Shown here piece by piece: positions 7,669-15,637 of a stretch of 64,000 nucleotides of DNA. The stretch lies in NCBI RefSeq assembly GCF_000177195.2, contig NC_015953.1, positions 2,046,001-2,110,000 on the forward strand, given 5' to 3'. The notes beneath the pieces were generated by a model. That model made no database searches, was not told the DNA's origin, and saw nothing but the letters and a program-made list of their open reading frames with translations. A program made the position numbers and the translations under genes. Position 1 is the stretch's first letter; each line of letters begins with the position of its first letter. Source of the DNA: Streptomyces sp. SirexAA-E. GTDB taxonomy: Bacteria > Actinomycetota > Actinomycetes > Streptomycetales > Streptomycetaceae.

Positions 7669-7852
7669 GGGAGCCCACGACGCTCGCCACGCTCCGACCG
7701 GCGTCCCGCCCCGCGTCGTGATGGAGATTCTCGGGCACAGTCAGATCGCGGTCACGATGAACGTCTATGCCCACGTCGTCCAGGACACGCAGCGCGAGGC
7801 CGTGAGTCACCTCGACCGGATGTTGAAGCGGCAGCGTCCCGACCGTGGGTGA
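7669..7852 (+). pseudogene. Tyrosine integrase, C-terminal fragment
   Basis: The last 60 or so codons read HDARHAPTGVPPRVVMEILG, then HSQIAVTMNVYAHVVQDTQ and a basic tail. This is the end of an actinomycete phage/plasmid-type tyrosine recombinase, with the HxxR box, the LGH motif and the catalytic Tyr in VYAHV. Compared with intact relatives, about eight residues are missing between HDARHA and GVPPRVV, and everything upstream is absent. It ends 55 bases from the tRNA, exactly where such integrases sit relative to their attachment site. Confidence 0.8.
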
Positions 7853-7874
7853 TCGTGCCCGTGGATGTCAAAGA

Positions 7875-7898
7875 CCCCCAGCCATGAGCGGCTGGGGG
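7875..7898. terminator. Hairpin between the integrase fragment and tRNA-Val
   Basis: A nine-base-pair stem (CCCCCAGCC against GGCTGGGGG) with a six-base loop, followed by CCTTTG on the plus strand and TCTTTG on the minus strand. It could terminate the integrase on one strand and the tRNA on the other, replacing the tRNA terminator displaced by integration. Confidence 0.65.
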
Positions 7899-7907
7899 CC
7901 TTTGCAC

Positions 7908-7948
7908 TGGTGGGCGCGGACGGTTTCGAACCGCCGACATCTGCTTTG
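7908..7948 (-). repeat. Proximal attachment site within tRNA-Val
   Basis: The tRNA 3' half, identical over 41 bases to 5074-5114. The repeat ends inside the anticodon loop, so strand exchange probably occurs in or near that loop, and integration left a functional tRNA. Confidence 0.9.
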
Positions 7949-7982
7949 TAAGAGCAGCGCTCTACCCCTGAGCTACGCACCC
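7908..7982 (-). tRNA. tRNA-Val(TAC)
   Basis: A full cloverleaf on the minus strand with acceptor GGGTGCG paired to CGCGCCC, D stem GCTC/GAGC, anticodon stem CTGCT/AGCAG with loop CTTACAA (anticodon TAC, reading GUA), T arm GGCGG-TTCGAAA-CCGTC and an encoded CCA. It is 75 bases long and reads valine codon GUA, a rare codon in this genome type. Its 3' half is the attachment site of the element to its left. Confidence 0.95.
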
Positions 7983-8211
7983 GTGGATGAAGCAACAGGT
8001 TACATGGCCCGGGCCCTCCGGCGGCAATCGGCACCCAGGCCCCATCGGCTGCACCACGGGCCCCGCTCGCCGCTCCCGGCGGGCCCCGGGCGCCGGGCGT
8101 GCGGGGGATATCCCCACCCCCGAGACGGTAGCCGTCCGGATCGTCGCGGGGTGTTGCGGCTGCATAACGTGGAGCCACACCGGCAGCGCTCACCAGGGGG
8201 ACCCGATCATC

Positions 8212-8985
8212 ATGACCATCCGTACCGGCAGCAAGGCGGCACTCATGGCCACCGGCGGCACCGTGCTTCTCGTCGCCGCCCTCAGTGGTTGCGGCGGCAC
8301 GGACGTGGACGACGCGCCTGTCGAGAACAAGTCGTTCGCGTACAGCGGTACCTCCCTCACCATCGACGCGGAGAACTCCGTCGTGGACGTCGTACCCGCC
8401 GACGTGAAGGAGATCGAGGTGACCCGGCAGGTCGACGGGTGGGCCTTCCTGGGCAGTGGGCCGGATCCGTCCTGGAAGCTGGAGGGCGACAAGCTGACGT
8501 TCCGGGTGAAGTGCCGGGCGCTGATCAGCAACTGCGAGTCGCACCACCGGGTGAAGGTGCCCCGGGGGCTCGACCTGGCCGTGGACGCGGACAACGGAAC
8601 CGTCACCGCGACCGGGTTCGACACCCGGCTCGCGGTCTCCGCCGACAACGGTGACGTCGTCGTACGGGAGTGCAGCGGCCCGCTGGACCTGAAGAGCGAC
8701 AACGGCGCCGTCCGGGCCGAGCGGTACGCGGGGACCTCCGTCATCGCCCGTGCGGACAACGGGTCCGTGAAGATCGGGTTCACCAAGGTCCCGGATCTAG
8801 TGGACGCCGTCAGTGACAACGGGAGCATCACCGTCGACCTGCCGGCCGGCGACCAGGAGTACGCCGTGTCCGCCTCGGCCGACAACGGGGACGTCTCCGT
8901 GGACGTCCCCCGCAGCGCCACGAGCCCTCACGTCGTGAAGGCGAGCAGCGACAACGGCGAAGTCACCGTGCGAAGGGCGAACTAA
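8212..8985 (+). CDS. DUF4097-type lipoprotein with seven DNG repeats
   Basis: A 257-residue exported lipoprotein. A basic start and hydrophobic segment end in a lipobox (ALSGC, Cys27). The mature part is all beta: a leading strand region (FAYSGTSLTIDAENSVVDVV) followed by repeats with the core DNG at seven places spaced roughly 20-24 residues apart (DADNGTVTATG, SADNGDVVVRE, KSDNGAVRAER, RADNGSVKIGF and so on). This matches DUF4097/DUF2807-type beta-helix adhesin-like proteins on the cell surface. The role is unknown. The start at 8212 follows a CAGGGGGA ribosome site; the longer frame upstream overlaps the tRNA region and is not credible. Confidence 0.8.
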   Translation: MTIRTGSKAALMATGGTVLLVAALSGCGGTDVDDAPVENKSFAYSGTSLTIDAENSVVDVVPADVKEIEVTRQVDGWAFLGSGPDPSWKLEGDKLTFRVKCRALISNCESHHRVKVPRGLDLAVDADNGTVTATGFDTRLAVSADNGDVVVRECSGPLDLKSDNGAVRAERYAGTSVIARADNGSVKIGFTKVPDLVDAVSDNGSITVDLPAGDQEYAVSASADNGDVSVDVPRSATSPHVVKASSDNGEVTVRRAN

Positions 8986-9055
8986 CCGGCCCCCGTGTTC
9001 GTCCTTACTGGTGCGAGAATGAACCGGGCAGGGCGAATCGGCACGGGAGAGGGAT

Positions 9056-10429
9056 GTGACGGCGACGCACGCGCGGCCGCAGGTGCAGGCGAGTGGCGGT
9101 AGGACCGTCCGTGACGTCCTGGCGCTGATGCTGCTGCCGGTGCCCCTGGTCGCCGCCGCCCTGCCGGGCGCCTTCGCCGGCGGGGGGACCCGGCGTTGGT
9201 TCGGCGGCCGTGGGGAGAGCCAGCGGGCGGACGCGCAGGCGGCGAAGGACGCCGCCGCGGCCGCGTTCTACGAGCTGGACACCGCGCAGCGGGACCTGAA
9301 GATCTCGATCGAGACGATCAGCGCGGTGGACAGTTCGCCCCGGGCCCGCAAGGCCGTGGACGACTTCGCCGCGTTGGGGCGCCGGATCGACGAGGCGAGC
9401 CACACCTACATCACCGCGGTCGACGAGCACGACCTCGACCGTGACGACCTGGACCAGTCGGTCGCCGCCGCCGCGAAGACGCAGCTGACCCGGGCCAAGG
9501 ACGACCTGGTGCGGGTCAAGGGCGACCTCGACCGCTTCGCCCAGGGGCTCGGGCCGCTGCTCGGCAGCGCCGAGACGCAGCTGGCCCGGCTCGCCCCCGC
9601 CGTCGAGCGGGCCCGCCAGGCGCTGCTCGGGGCGAGCAACGCCCTGGACGCGGTGCGGGCCTCCGGGCTGCGCGCCGACGACCTCGCGGCGCGGCTGGCC
9701 GCCCTCGCCCCGGAGCTGACCAAGCTGAACCAGGGCGCCGGACAGCACGGCGTGGCCGAGACGCTCCAGCGGGCCGATCAAGTGCTGCGTGACGCCGAGG
9801 CCGTGCGGGCGGAGGCCGAGCGGCTTCCGGAGCGGGCCGCCGAGATCGACCGCCGGCTGGTCTCCCTGCGGACCAGGGCCCAGGCGCTGACGACGCGCGC
9901 CGGGCAGGTCGAGCCCGTCCTGAGCGAGCTGCGGCGACGCTTCTCGGCGGCCTGCTGGCAGGACCTCCAGCCCGTTCCCGAGCAGGCGGCGACCAACGTG
10001 CGGCAGGCCGAGGAGAAGTTGGCCGAGGCCGCCCAGGCGCGGTCCGAGCAGCGCTGGGCCGACGCCACCTCCCGGCTGAGCACCGTGCGGGCCCTGTTGA
10101 ACGCGACCGACGACGCGGTGTCCGCGGCCGGTGACCGGTTGCAGCGCCTGAACGCCGTGTCGAAGGACCCGCAGGCGGAGATCGAGCGCACCCGGTTCGC
10201 GATCCGGGACGCCCAGCGGCTCGCCATGGCCGGGCGTCACACCCCGGACCCGCGTCACGCCCGCCCGCTGGACGACGCGGTGGCCCGGCTGGAGCGTGCG
10301 ATCGCCGGTCTGGAGGGCCGCCACCCCGACTACTGGCACTTCCTGACCGAGACCGAGGCCGTCCGGCAGACGGCGACCCGGGTGGTCTCCGCGATCCGGG
10401 ACGAGCTGGGCGGCGGCAGCACCGCCTGA
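9056..10429 (+). CDS. Membrane-anchored coiled-coil protein of unknown function
   Basis: A 457-residue protein with one N-terminal hydrophobic segment (residues 20-42, VLALMLLPVPLVAAALPGAF) that acts as anchor or signal. The rest is an almost unbroken alpha-helical, Ala/Arg/Glu/Asp-rich region with heptad character to the end. No catalytic motif is seen. A GTG start is preceded by GGGAGAGGG. Long helical bundles of this kind in actinomycetes can be cell-envelope scaffolds or stress-related proteins, but nothing here identifies the role. It follows the DNG lipoprotein by 70 bases and may be cotranscribed with it. Confidence 0.7.
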   Translation: MTATHARPQVQASGGRTVRDVLALMLLPVPLVAAALPGAFAGGGTRRWFGGRGESQRADAQAAKDAAAAAFYELDTAQRDLKISIETISAVDSSPRARKAVDDFAALGRRIDEASHTYITAVDEHDLDRDDLDQSVAAAAKTQLTRAKDDLVRVKGDLDRFAQGLGPLLGSAETQLARLAPAVERARQALLGASNALDAVRASGLRADDLAARLAALAPELTKLNQGAGQHGVAETLQRADQVLRDAEAVRAEAERLPERAAEIDRRLVSLRTRAQALTTRAGQVEPVLSELRRRFSAACWQDLQPVPEQAATNVRQAEEKLAEAAQARSEQRWADATSRLSTVRALLNATDDAVSAAGDRLQRLNAVSKDPQAEIERTRFAIRDAQRLAMAGRHTPDPRHARPLDDAVARLERAIAGLEGRHPDYWHFLTETEAVRQTATRVVSAIRDELGGGSTA

Positions 10430-10608
10430 GCCCGCCCCGCACCACCAGGGCGCCCGGGCCAGGACTTGTCCCGGGCCGACGGCAGGCCGAAGGTGGGAAG
10501 TAGGTACACGGCGCTACGTACCCGCGACGGCACCCCGGACGCGCACCGGCTCAGGCCTTCCGGCCGGTCCGTGCCGGTGGCGGCCGTACGCGGCCGAAGG
10601 AGGCCGTC

Positions 10609-11238
10609 ATGGCCACGCACCTCGTCCTGCACCCCCGTCGGCGATCCACCGACGCGGACTCCCCCGTCTCCCCCGCCCCCGGTTCGCATCCCCCGGGACG
10701 GTGGCACCGCAAGGCCACCCGGCTCGACGAACAACTGCCCGTCGACCACCGGCTCAGCCAGGTCTACCGGATCGGGGCCGGCCTGATGGGACTGGTACTC
10801 GTCGCCTTCGGCATCCTGGGGCTGCTGGACCGCATCGGCTTCTTCGACACGGGCGGCGACACCGTGGCCGGCCTGAACACCAACGGCGCGCTCAGCGTGC
10901 TCTCCATCTGCATCGGGCTGCTGCTCTTCGGCGGCATGGTGATCGGCGGGAACCTCGCCTCGACCCTGAACATGGTCCTCGGCGTCGCCTTCCTCGTCAG
11001 CGGCTTCGTGAATCTGGCGCTGCTCGACACCGGCGTGAACTTCCTGGCCTTCCGCATGCAGAACGTGATCTTCAGTTTCGCCGTCGGGCTGCTGCTGATG
11101 ACGTTCGGCATGTACGGGAGGGTCAGTGGCGGCCTCCCCCACGACAACCCGTACTGGCGGGCCCGCCACCAGGGGAACGGCCCGACGCCGCACAGGAGGC
11201 CCTTCCCGATGCCGGAGAACCCGCGGCGCAGGGCCTAA
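10609..11238 (+). CDS. DUF4383 domain membrane protein
   Basis: A 209-residue protein. A basic, proline-rich cytoplasmic N terminus (residues 1-45) precedes the DUF4383 core: VYRIGAGLMGLVLVAFGILG, a loop with RIGFFDTGGDTVAGLNTNGA, then LSVLSICIGLLLFGGMVIGG, LNMVLGVAFLVSGFVNLAL and VIFSFAVGLLLMTFGMYG. That gives four helices and a basic tail. This family is abundant in actinomycetes and of unknown function. An AAGGAGG site precedes ATG 10609. The FmdB-type gene starts ten bases after its stop, so the two probably form one transcript. Confidence 0.85.
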   Translation: MATHLVLHPRRRSTDADSPVSPAPGSHPPGRWHRKATRLDEQLPVDHRLSQVYRIGAGLMGLVLVAFGILGLLDRIGFFDTGGDTVAGLNTNGALSVLSICIGLLLFGGMVIGGNLASTLNMVLGVAFLVSGFVNLALLDTGVNFLAFRMQNVIFSFAVGLLLMTFGMYGRVSGGLPHDNPYWRARHQGNGPTPHRRPFPMPENPRRRA

Positions 11239-11247
11239 TCTGGGGCC

Positions 11248-11472
11248 ATGCCCCGTTACGAGTACCGCTGCCGCCCCTGTGACGACACCTTCGAGGTCAG
11301 CCGCCCCATGGCGCAGTCGTCCGACCCGGCCACCTGCCCCGCCGGGCACGAGGACACCGTGAAGCTGCTCTCCACCGTGGCCGTCGGCGGCTCGGCCGCG
11401 TCCGCCGCCCCGGCCGCCGCCCCCGCGGGTGGCGGTGGCGGTGGGTGCTGCGGCGGGGGCTGCTGCGGCTGA
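11248..11472 (+). CDS. FmdB-family putative zinc-ribbon regulatory protein
   Basis: A 74-residue protein opening MPRYEYRCRPCDDTFEV, the FmdB/CxxC_CXXC_SSSS signature, with Cys8 and Cys11. The second half of the ribbon has Cys30 but reads CPAGHE, so the usual fourth Cys is replaced by Gly33/His34. The C terminus is a flexible Ala/Gly tail ending in two Cys pairs (GGCCGGGCCG), which might supply further metal ligands. Family members are small putative regulators of unknown target. It overlaps nothing and follows DUF4383 closely. Confidence 0.8.
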   Translation: MPRYEYRCRPCDDTFEVSRPMAQSSDPATCPAGHEDTVKLLSTVAVGGSAASAAPAAAPAGGGGGGCCGGGCCG

Positions 11473-11495
11473 CCGCTCCGGGGAACCGCGCGCCG

Positions 11496-12155
11496 TCACT
11501 TCTTGCGGGAGAGCGTCAGGCCGTCGGCCACGGTCAGCAGGACGCTGTCCATCCGGGCGTCGGCGCGCACGTGGGCGTTGAACTCCTTGATGTCCGCCGC
11601 CGGCCCGGTCGCCTCCGGGTCGGTGACGCGTCCGTGGAAGAGGACGTTGTCGGTGACGACGAGGCCGCCGGTCCGCATGCGCGGCACCAGCTCCTCCCAG
11701 TACGGGATGTAGTTGCCCTTGTCGGCGTCCAGGTAGGCCAGGTCGATGTGCGGTTCTGCCGGCATCGCGCGCAGCGTGTCCAGCGCGGGTGCGATGCGTA
11801 GATCGATCCGGTCCGCGACGCCCGCCTTCTCCCACGCCTCACGGCCGTACGCGGTCCACTCCTCGGAGACGTCGCAGGCGATCAGCGTGCCGCCCGGAGG
11901 CAGCGCCTGGGCCATCGCCAGGGCGGAGAAGCCGGTGAACGTGCCGACCTCGACGATGTGCCGGGCCCCCGTCAGCCGGACGAGGAAGGCCAGGAGCGGC
12001 CCCTGTTCCTCGGAGGACTGCATGCCCGCCTTCTCGGGCAGCCGGGCACGGGTGGTCTCGACGAGCTCGCGCTGCACCGTGTCGAGCGGCGGGTTGTTCG
12101 CCAGCATGTAGGCGTACAGCTCGTCGGTGATCTTGGTGTCGTTCCCTCGGGTCAC
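11496..12155 (-). CDS. SAM-dependent O-methyltransferase (class I, CCoAMT-like)
   Basis: A 219-residue methyltransferase with the O-methyltransferase family 3 layout: an N-terminal helical cap (ITDELYAYMLANNPPLD), the SAM-binding motif VEVGTFTGFSALAMA (residues 68-82), the acidic CDVSEEW loop, and the metal/catechol-binding DADK (142-145) in LAYLDADKGNYIPYW, followed by GGLVVTDNVLFHGRV. Such enzymes methylate catechol-like hydroxyls using a divalent cation; the substrate is not evident. I chose GTG 12155 because a GGGAG site precedes it and the reading upstream loses family character. It is monocistronic and convergent with the FmdB gene. Confidence 0.85.
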   Translation of the reverse strand: MTRGNDTKITDELYAYMLANNPPLDTVQRELVETTRARLPEKAGMQSSEEQGPLLAFLVRLTGARHIVEVGTFTGFSALAMAQALPPGGTLIACDVSEEWTAYGREAWEKAGVADRIDLRIAPALDTLRAMPAEPHIDLAYLDADKGNYIPYWEELVPRMRTGGLVVTDNVLFHGRVTDPEATGPAADIKEFNAHVRADARMDSVLLTVADGLTLSRKK

Positions 12156-12243
12156 GGTGGTGCTCCCTGTTGTGTGCGGGCGAGGACGGCAGGACGCCCC
12201 CAGTCTGCCGAAGCCGGCCGGCCGAGGGCTTTTCACCACGCGC

Positions 12244-13086
12244 TCAGCGTCCGGCCCCCCGCCCCTCCTCGGCGGTCCGCAGGAGGCGGCGCAGGATCTC
12301 CTCGCCCGCCGCGACACCCCGCTGTTCCAGCGCCTCCGTGTTCGGCGCGTCCCAGCCGCTGTCGGCGAGTTCGCCGTGGGCGGGGCGCCACGCGCGGTCG
12401 GCGGCGAGCAGCAGGTCGGAGTCGAGCAGGGAGTCTCCGGCGGCGAGGGTCGTGGTGGCCCCGCACCGGCGGGCCACCTCGCGCATCGCCGCGCTCTTGG
12501 TGAGCGGCTCGGGCACGGCGTAGATCTTGCGGCCCTGAAGGGAGACGGTCCAGCCCCGGGGGCCGGCCCAGGCGGCGAGTTCCTTCACCCAGCCCGTGGG
12601 CAGGGCCGCGCGGTCGACGACGAGGTAGGCGAAGACGTCCTCGGCGACCCGTTCCTTGAGCAGCCAGGCGGGGTCGGCGGTGGCGAGGAGGTGGGCGCGG
12701 ACCTCGGCGAGGGAGGCGCAGTCGGCGGCGAGCCGGTCGGCGACCTGCCGCTGCCAGTCCTCGTCGGAGACGCCGTCGACCAGGAGGTGCCCGCCGTTGG
12801 CGCAGATCGCGTACCGGGGCGGGGGGCCCGGGAGGTGGATGCGCCGGTACTGCTCCCGGGTCCGGGTGGTGGTGGGGACGAAGACCGTGGTGCGGGCCAG
12901 TGTGCCGAGGAGGGCGGCGGCCTCCTCCGTCATGTAGGAGAGGGGCGCCCGGCCGTAGACCTCGACGCAGAGCAGCCGTGGGGCCCGCTCGTCGTCCATG
13001 GTGAGCTGGAGGGCCGCCGCCGAGTAGATCAGGGTGCGGTCGAGGTCGCTGGCGACCAGCGTCACGGGCGCGGCGGGTGTCGTCAC
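12244..13086 (-). CDS. HAD-superfamily hydrolase of the Ter biosynthetic operon
   Basis: A 280-residue HAD phosphatase with motif I VASDLDRTLIY (Asp14, Asp16), motif II around FVPTTTRTREQY, a C2-type cap domain (residues 90-190) and motif IV GDSLLDSDLLLAAD near residue 218. It resembles sucrose-phosphate-phosphatase or MPGP-like HADs. In Ter-linked operons these HADs sit with a PRTase and a CitE-like aldolase and are proposed to act in making a nucleoside-like metabolite. It starts with GTG overlapping the stop of the upstream PRTase-StiP gene (GTGA), so translation is coupled. The precise substrate is unknown. Confidence 0.85.
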   Translation of the reverse strand: MTTPAAPVTLVASDLDRTLIYSAAALQLTMDDERAPRLLCVEVYGRAPLSYMTEEAAALLGTLARTTVFVPTTTRTREQYRRIHLPGPPPRYAICANGGHLLVDGVSDEDWQRQVADRLAADCASLAEVRAHLLATADPAWLLKERVAEDVFAYLVVDRAALPTGWVKELAAWAGPRGWTVSLQGRKIYAVPEPLTKSAAMREVARRCGATTTLAAGDSLLDSDLLLAADRAWRPAHGELADSGWDAPNTEALEQRGVAAGEEILRRLLRTAEEGRGAGR

Positions 13087-15542
13087 TTCTCCGCCACCGC
13101 CGCGGCCTCCGTCGCCGCCGCGACCGCCGTGCCGGAAGCGCCGGTCGCGCCCCGGGTGTATTTCGGGTGGATCAGCCCCACGCAGGTGTACGGCAGTCCG
13201 TCGACCTCCTCGACGGGCACTCCGCGCTGCTCGGCGAGCAGCCGTACGTGGGCGAGGTCCGCGCCCGCACCGCGCTTGGCGAGGATCTTCCAGGGGACGC
13301 GGCGCAGCAGCACCCGGGTGGTCTCGCCGACGCCGGGCTTCACGAGGTTCACGTCGTGGATGCCGTACTCCTCGCTGATCCGTTCCACGGCGGCCCAGCC
13401 CTCCCAGGTCGGGGCGCGGTCCGCGGCCAGCAGTTCCTTGGCCTCGGCGTCGACGGCGTCGGCGACCTCGTCGAAGCGGGCGGCGACGGTGTCCAGGAAG
13501 AGGCCGGAGACGTCGGTGCCCGCGAGTTCCCGGTAGAACTTGGCGCCGTGGTAGTCGTGCGGGCCGACCAGGTCGGAGCGCAGGACCGTGCGGGAGACCA
13601 GCCCGGAGACCGTGGAGTTGAGGCAGGCGGACGGGATGAGGAAGTCCTCGCGCGTGCCGTAGGTGCGTACGCAGCCGCCGGGGTCGGCGAGGACCGCGAT
13701 CTCCGGGTCGAAGCCGTCGAACTCGGCTACGGCGGCGGCGAGTTCGCGGGTGATGGCACCCTTGCCGGTCCAGCCGTCGACGAAGACGACGTCGGCCGGG
13801 TCGTGGTGGGCGGCCAGCCAGCGCAGGGCGTTGGCGTCGATGCCGCGTCCCCGGACGATGGAGACGGCGTAGTGCGGGAGGTCGATGCCGTGCCGGTGCA
13901 GGGCCCAGCGGCGCATCAGGACGCCGACGGGGGTGCCTGCGCGGGCGAGGGATGCCAGGACGGGGCGGGGACCGCGTTCGGCGAGGACCGTCTCGGTGAC
14001 GGTGCCGACGGCGCGGGCGATACGGGCGGCCGAGGTGTCCAGGGCCCCTCTGAACAGCTCCTGGTACTGCGCGGTGGGCTGGTACTCGACCGGCAGCGAC
14101 TCGGCGTAGTGAGCGCCACCGCTCTGTATCGCCTCCTCACGCTCCTCGGTGGGGGCCTCCAGTGTCGTGTCCGAGAGGTCCTGGAGCAGCCAGCCGACCT
14201 CGTCCGCCGCGTAGGAGGAGAAGGCGGGGCCCCTCAGGGGTGCGGACAGCATGGCGGCTTCCTGACTTTCGACGAGTGACGGCGACGGGACGTACGAGGG
14301 GACGACCGCGAGCAGGACGCGGTCGGTGTGTGCGGCGAGCCGGTCCAGCAGGCCGCCGGGGGCGTGCAGGGCGGGGGTGTCGGCGGTGGAGTCGACGACG
14401 GCGACCACGGCGTCGTAGCCGGCGCCCGCGACGTTGTACGCGTACCGCTCACCGGGGCCGTCGGCCGGGTCGTCGTGGGCGGGGAAGACCAGGCGGGTGC
14501 GTATCGCGTAGCCGGGGTCGTCCACGGCTAGGACGGGTGAGCGGGTGGTGGTGGAGTACCGCACCTCGGCGGTCGTGGCGTCCTCCAGGGCCGTGCCGAG
14601 GCGCAGCGGCGCGTACATCAGCTCCTCGAAGCCCAGGACGAGCACCCGGCGGGCGCCGTCCAGGGCGTCGGCGAGCCGGGCCGCCATGTCCGGCAGGGCC
14701 GCCTCCAGGGCGGCGCGGTGGACCGGGGTGAAGCCGTGTCGCCCGCCGTCGGGGACGCCGGCGGGCCAGCCCAGCTCGACCCGCACGGGCGCCGGACGGC
14801 CGCCCCGGGGTTCCGGCTCCGCGGACGGGGGGTGCTCCTCGTGGGCGGCGACCAGGGCGACACCCTTCTCCAGGACCCCGTCCGGCAGGCGTACGGTGCC
14901 GCGGGCGCGGGTCACGAGGTCGACGCGGGCGCCGATCTCCTCGGCGAACACGGCGAGCTTTCCCCGGTCGGCCTCGGACCGCATGTCGACCAGCGCGACG
15001 ATGACGTACCGGTCGCGGGGGTAGCGCTCGTGGAGGGCGCGGATCGTGTTGAGCACGGTGTTGCCGGTGGAGAACTCGTCGTCGACCAGCACCAGCGGGG
15101 CGCCCCGGTCCGGTGCGCTCAGCAGGTCCGGCCGTTCGGGGAGCAGGAGGTGGGAGGTGGCGTGCGAGTGCGCCTCCTCGAAGCCGCCCGCCTGGGCGAC
15201 GCCCTCGACGGGGCGGCGCGTGGAGTGGAGGTAGGGGGCCACCCCGAGCCCGTCCGCGACGGCGTGCCCGAGGCCCGTCGCCGTCTCCGCGTATCCGACG
15301 ACGACCGCGCGGCGCGCCTCGGTCTCGCCCAGCAGGTCGCGCACCCGCTCGCCGAGCTCGTGTCCGGCGCCGTGGACGACGGACGGGCGCTGCGGCACGT
15401 GCTTGCCCAGGACGTTCGACACCAGCAGATGGGCACGCTTCGGGTTGCGGCGCAGGGCCAGGCCCAGCAGTTCGCGGAGCTCCCCGTCGCCGACGAGCTC
15501 GACTCCCAGCCGTTCGGCGACCCAGTCGCCCGACCACTTCAC
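13083..15542 (-). CDS. Phosphoribosyltransferase-TRSP-StiP fusion protein
   Basis: An 819-residue multidomain protein. Residues 1-240 are a PRTase_2-type phosphoribosyltransferase with the PRPP-binding loop VLVDDEFSTGNTVLNTI (151-167). A TRSP-like domain follows (about 260-440; VLGFEELMYAPLRLGTAL). The C-terminal part, about 470-800, is a StiP-like cysteine-protease/PRTase-related domain (EEREEAIQSGGAHYAESLP, LASLARAGTPVGVLMRRW, SIVRGRGIDANALRWLA, FVDGWTGKGAITREL). PRTase and StiP are often separate genes, so this is a fusion. It belongs to the Ter stress-response biosynthetic module with the CitE-like aldolase and HAD. The GTG at 15542 lies eight bases after an AGAGG site; 15548 is an alternative. 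Confidence 0.85.
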   Translation of the reverse strand: MKWSGDWVAERLGVELVGDGELRELLGLALRRNPKRAHLLVSNVLGKHVPQRPSVVHGAGHELGERVRDLLGETEARRAVVVGYAETATGLGHAVADGLGVAPYLHSTRRPVEGVAQAGGFEEAHSHATSHLLLPERPDLLSAPDRGAPLVLVDDEFSTGNTVLNTIRALHERYPRDRYVIVALVDMRSEADRGKLAVFAEEIGARVDLVTRARGTVRLPDGVLEKGVALVAAHEEHPPSAEPEPRGGRPAPVRVELGWPAGVPDGGRHGFTPVHRAALEAALPDMAARLADALDGARRVLVLGFEELMYAPLRLGTALEDATTAEVRYSTTTRSPVLAVDDPGYAIRTRLVFPAHDDPADGPGERYAYNVAGAGYDAVVAVVDSTADTPALHAPGGLLDRLAAHTDRVLLAVVPSYVPSPSLVESQEAAMLSAPLRGPAFSSYAADEVGWLLQDLSDTTLEAPTEEREEAIQSGGAHYAESLPVEYQPTAQYQELFRGALDTSAARIARAVGTVTETVLAERGPRPVLASLARAGTPVGVLMRRWALHRHGIDLPHYAVSIVRGRGIDANALRWLAAHHDPADVVFVDGWTGKGAITRELAAAVAEFDGFDPEIAVLADPGGCVRTYGTREDFLIPSACLNSTVSGLVSRTVLRSDLVGPHDYHGAKFYRELAGTDVSGLFLDTVAARFDEVADAVDAEAKELLAADRAPTWEGWAAVERISEEYGIHDVNLVKPGVGETTRVLLRRVPWKILAKRGAGADLAHVRLLAEQRGVPVEEVDGLPYTCVGLIHPKYTRGATGASGTAVAAATEAAAVAEK

Positions 15543-15637
15543 GTCCACTGCCTCTTCTTCCCGACGTTCTTCCCGATGTGCTTCCGGACGTTCTTCCCGG
15601 ACGGCCCGTGCCGATGCCCGTCCGCCCATGGTGGCGC

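Larger units (their letters stand above)
5074..7948. mobile_element. Remnant of an integrative element in tRNA-Val(TAC)
   Basis: Bounded by a perfect 41-bp direct repeat: the 3' half of the tRNA-Val gene at 5074-5114 and the same sequence inside the intact tRNA at 7908-7948. This is the signature of tyrosine-integrase insertion at a tRNA anticodon loop. The element is only about 2.8 kb and now holds an HNH endonuclease gene, a complete IS5-type insertion sequence and the last part of an integrase next to the tRNA. Loss of the integrase N terminus, and the lack of replication or transfer genes, show it is a decayed, probably immobile relic of a larger actinomycete element. Confidence 0.85.

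Noticed and set aside
7658..7852. Functional small recombinase
   Set aside because: Only the C-terminal catalytic end is present, with an internal gap after HDARHA; it cannot be active alone.
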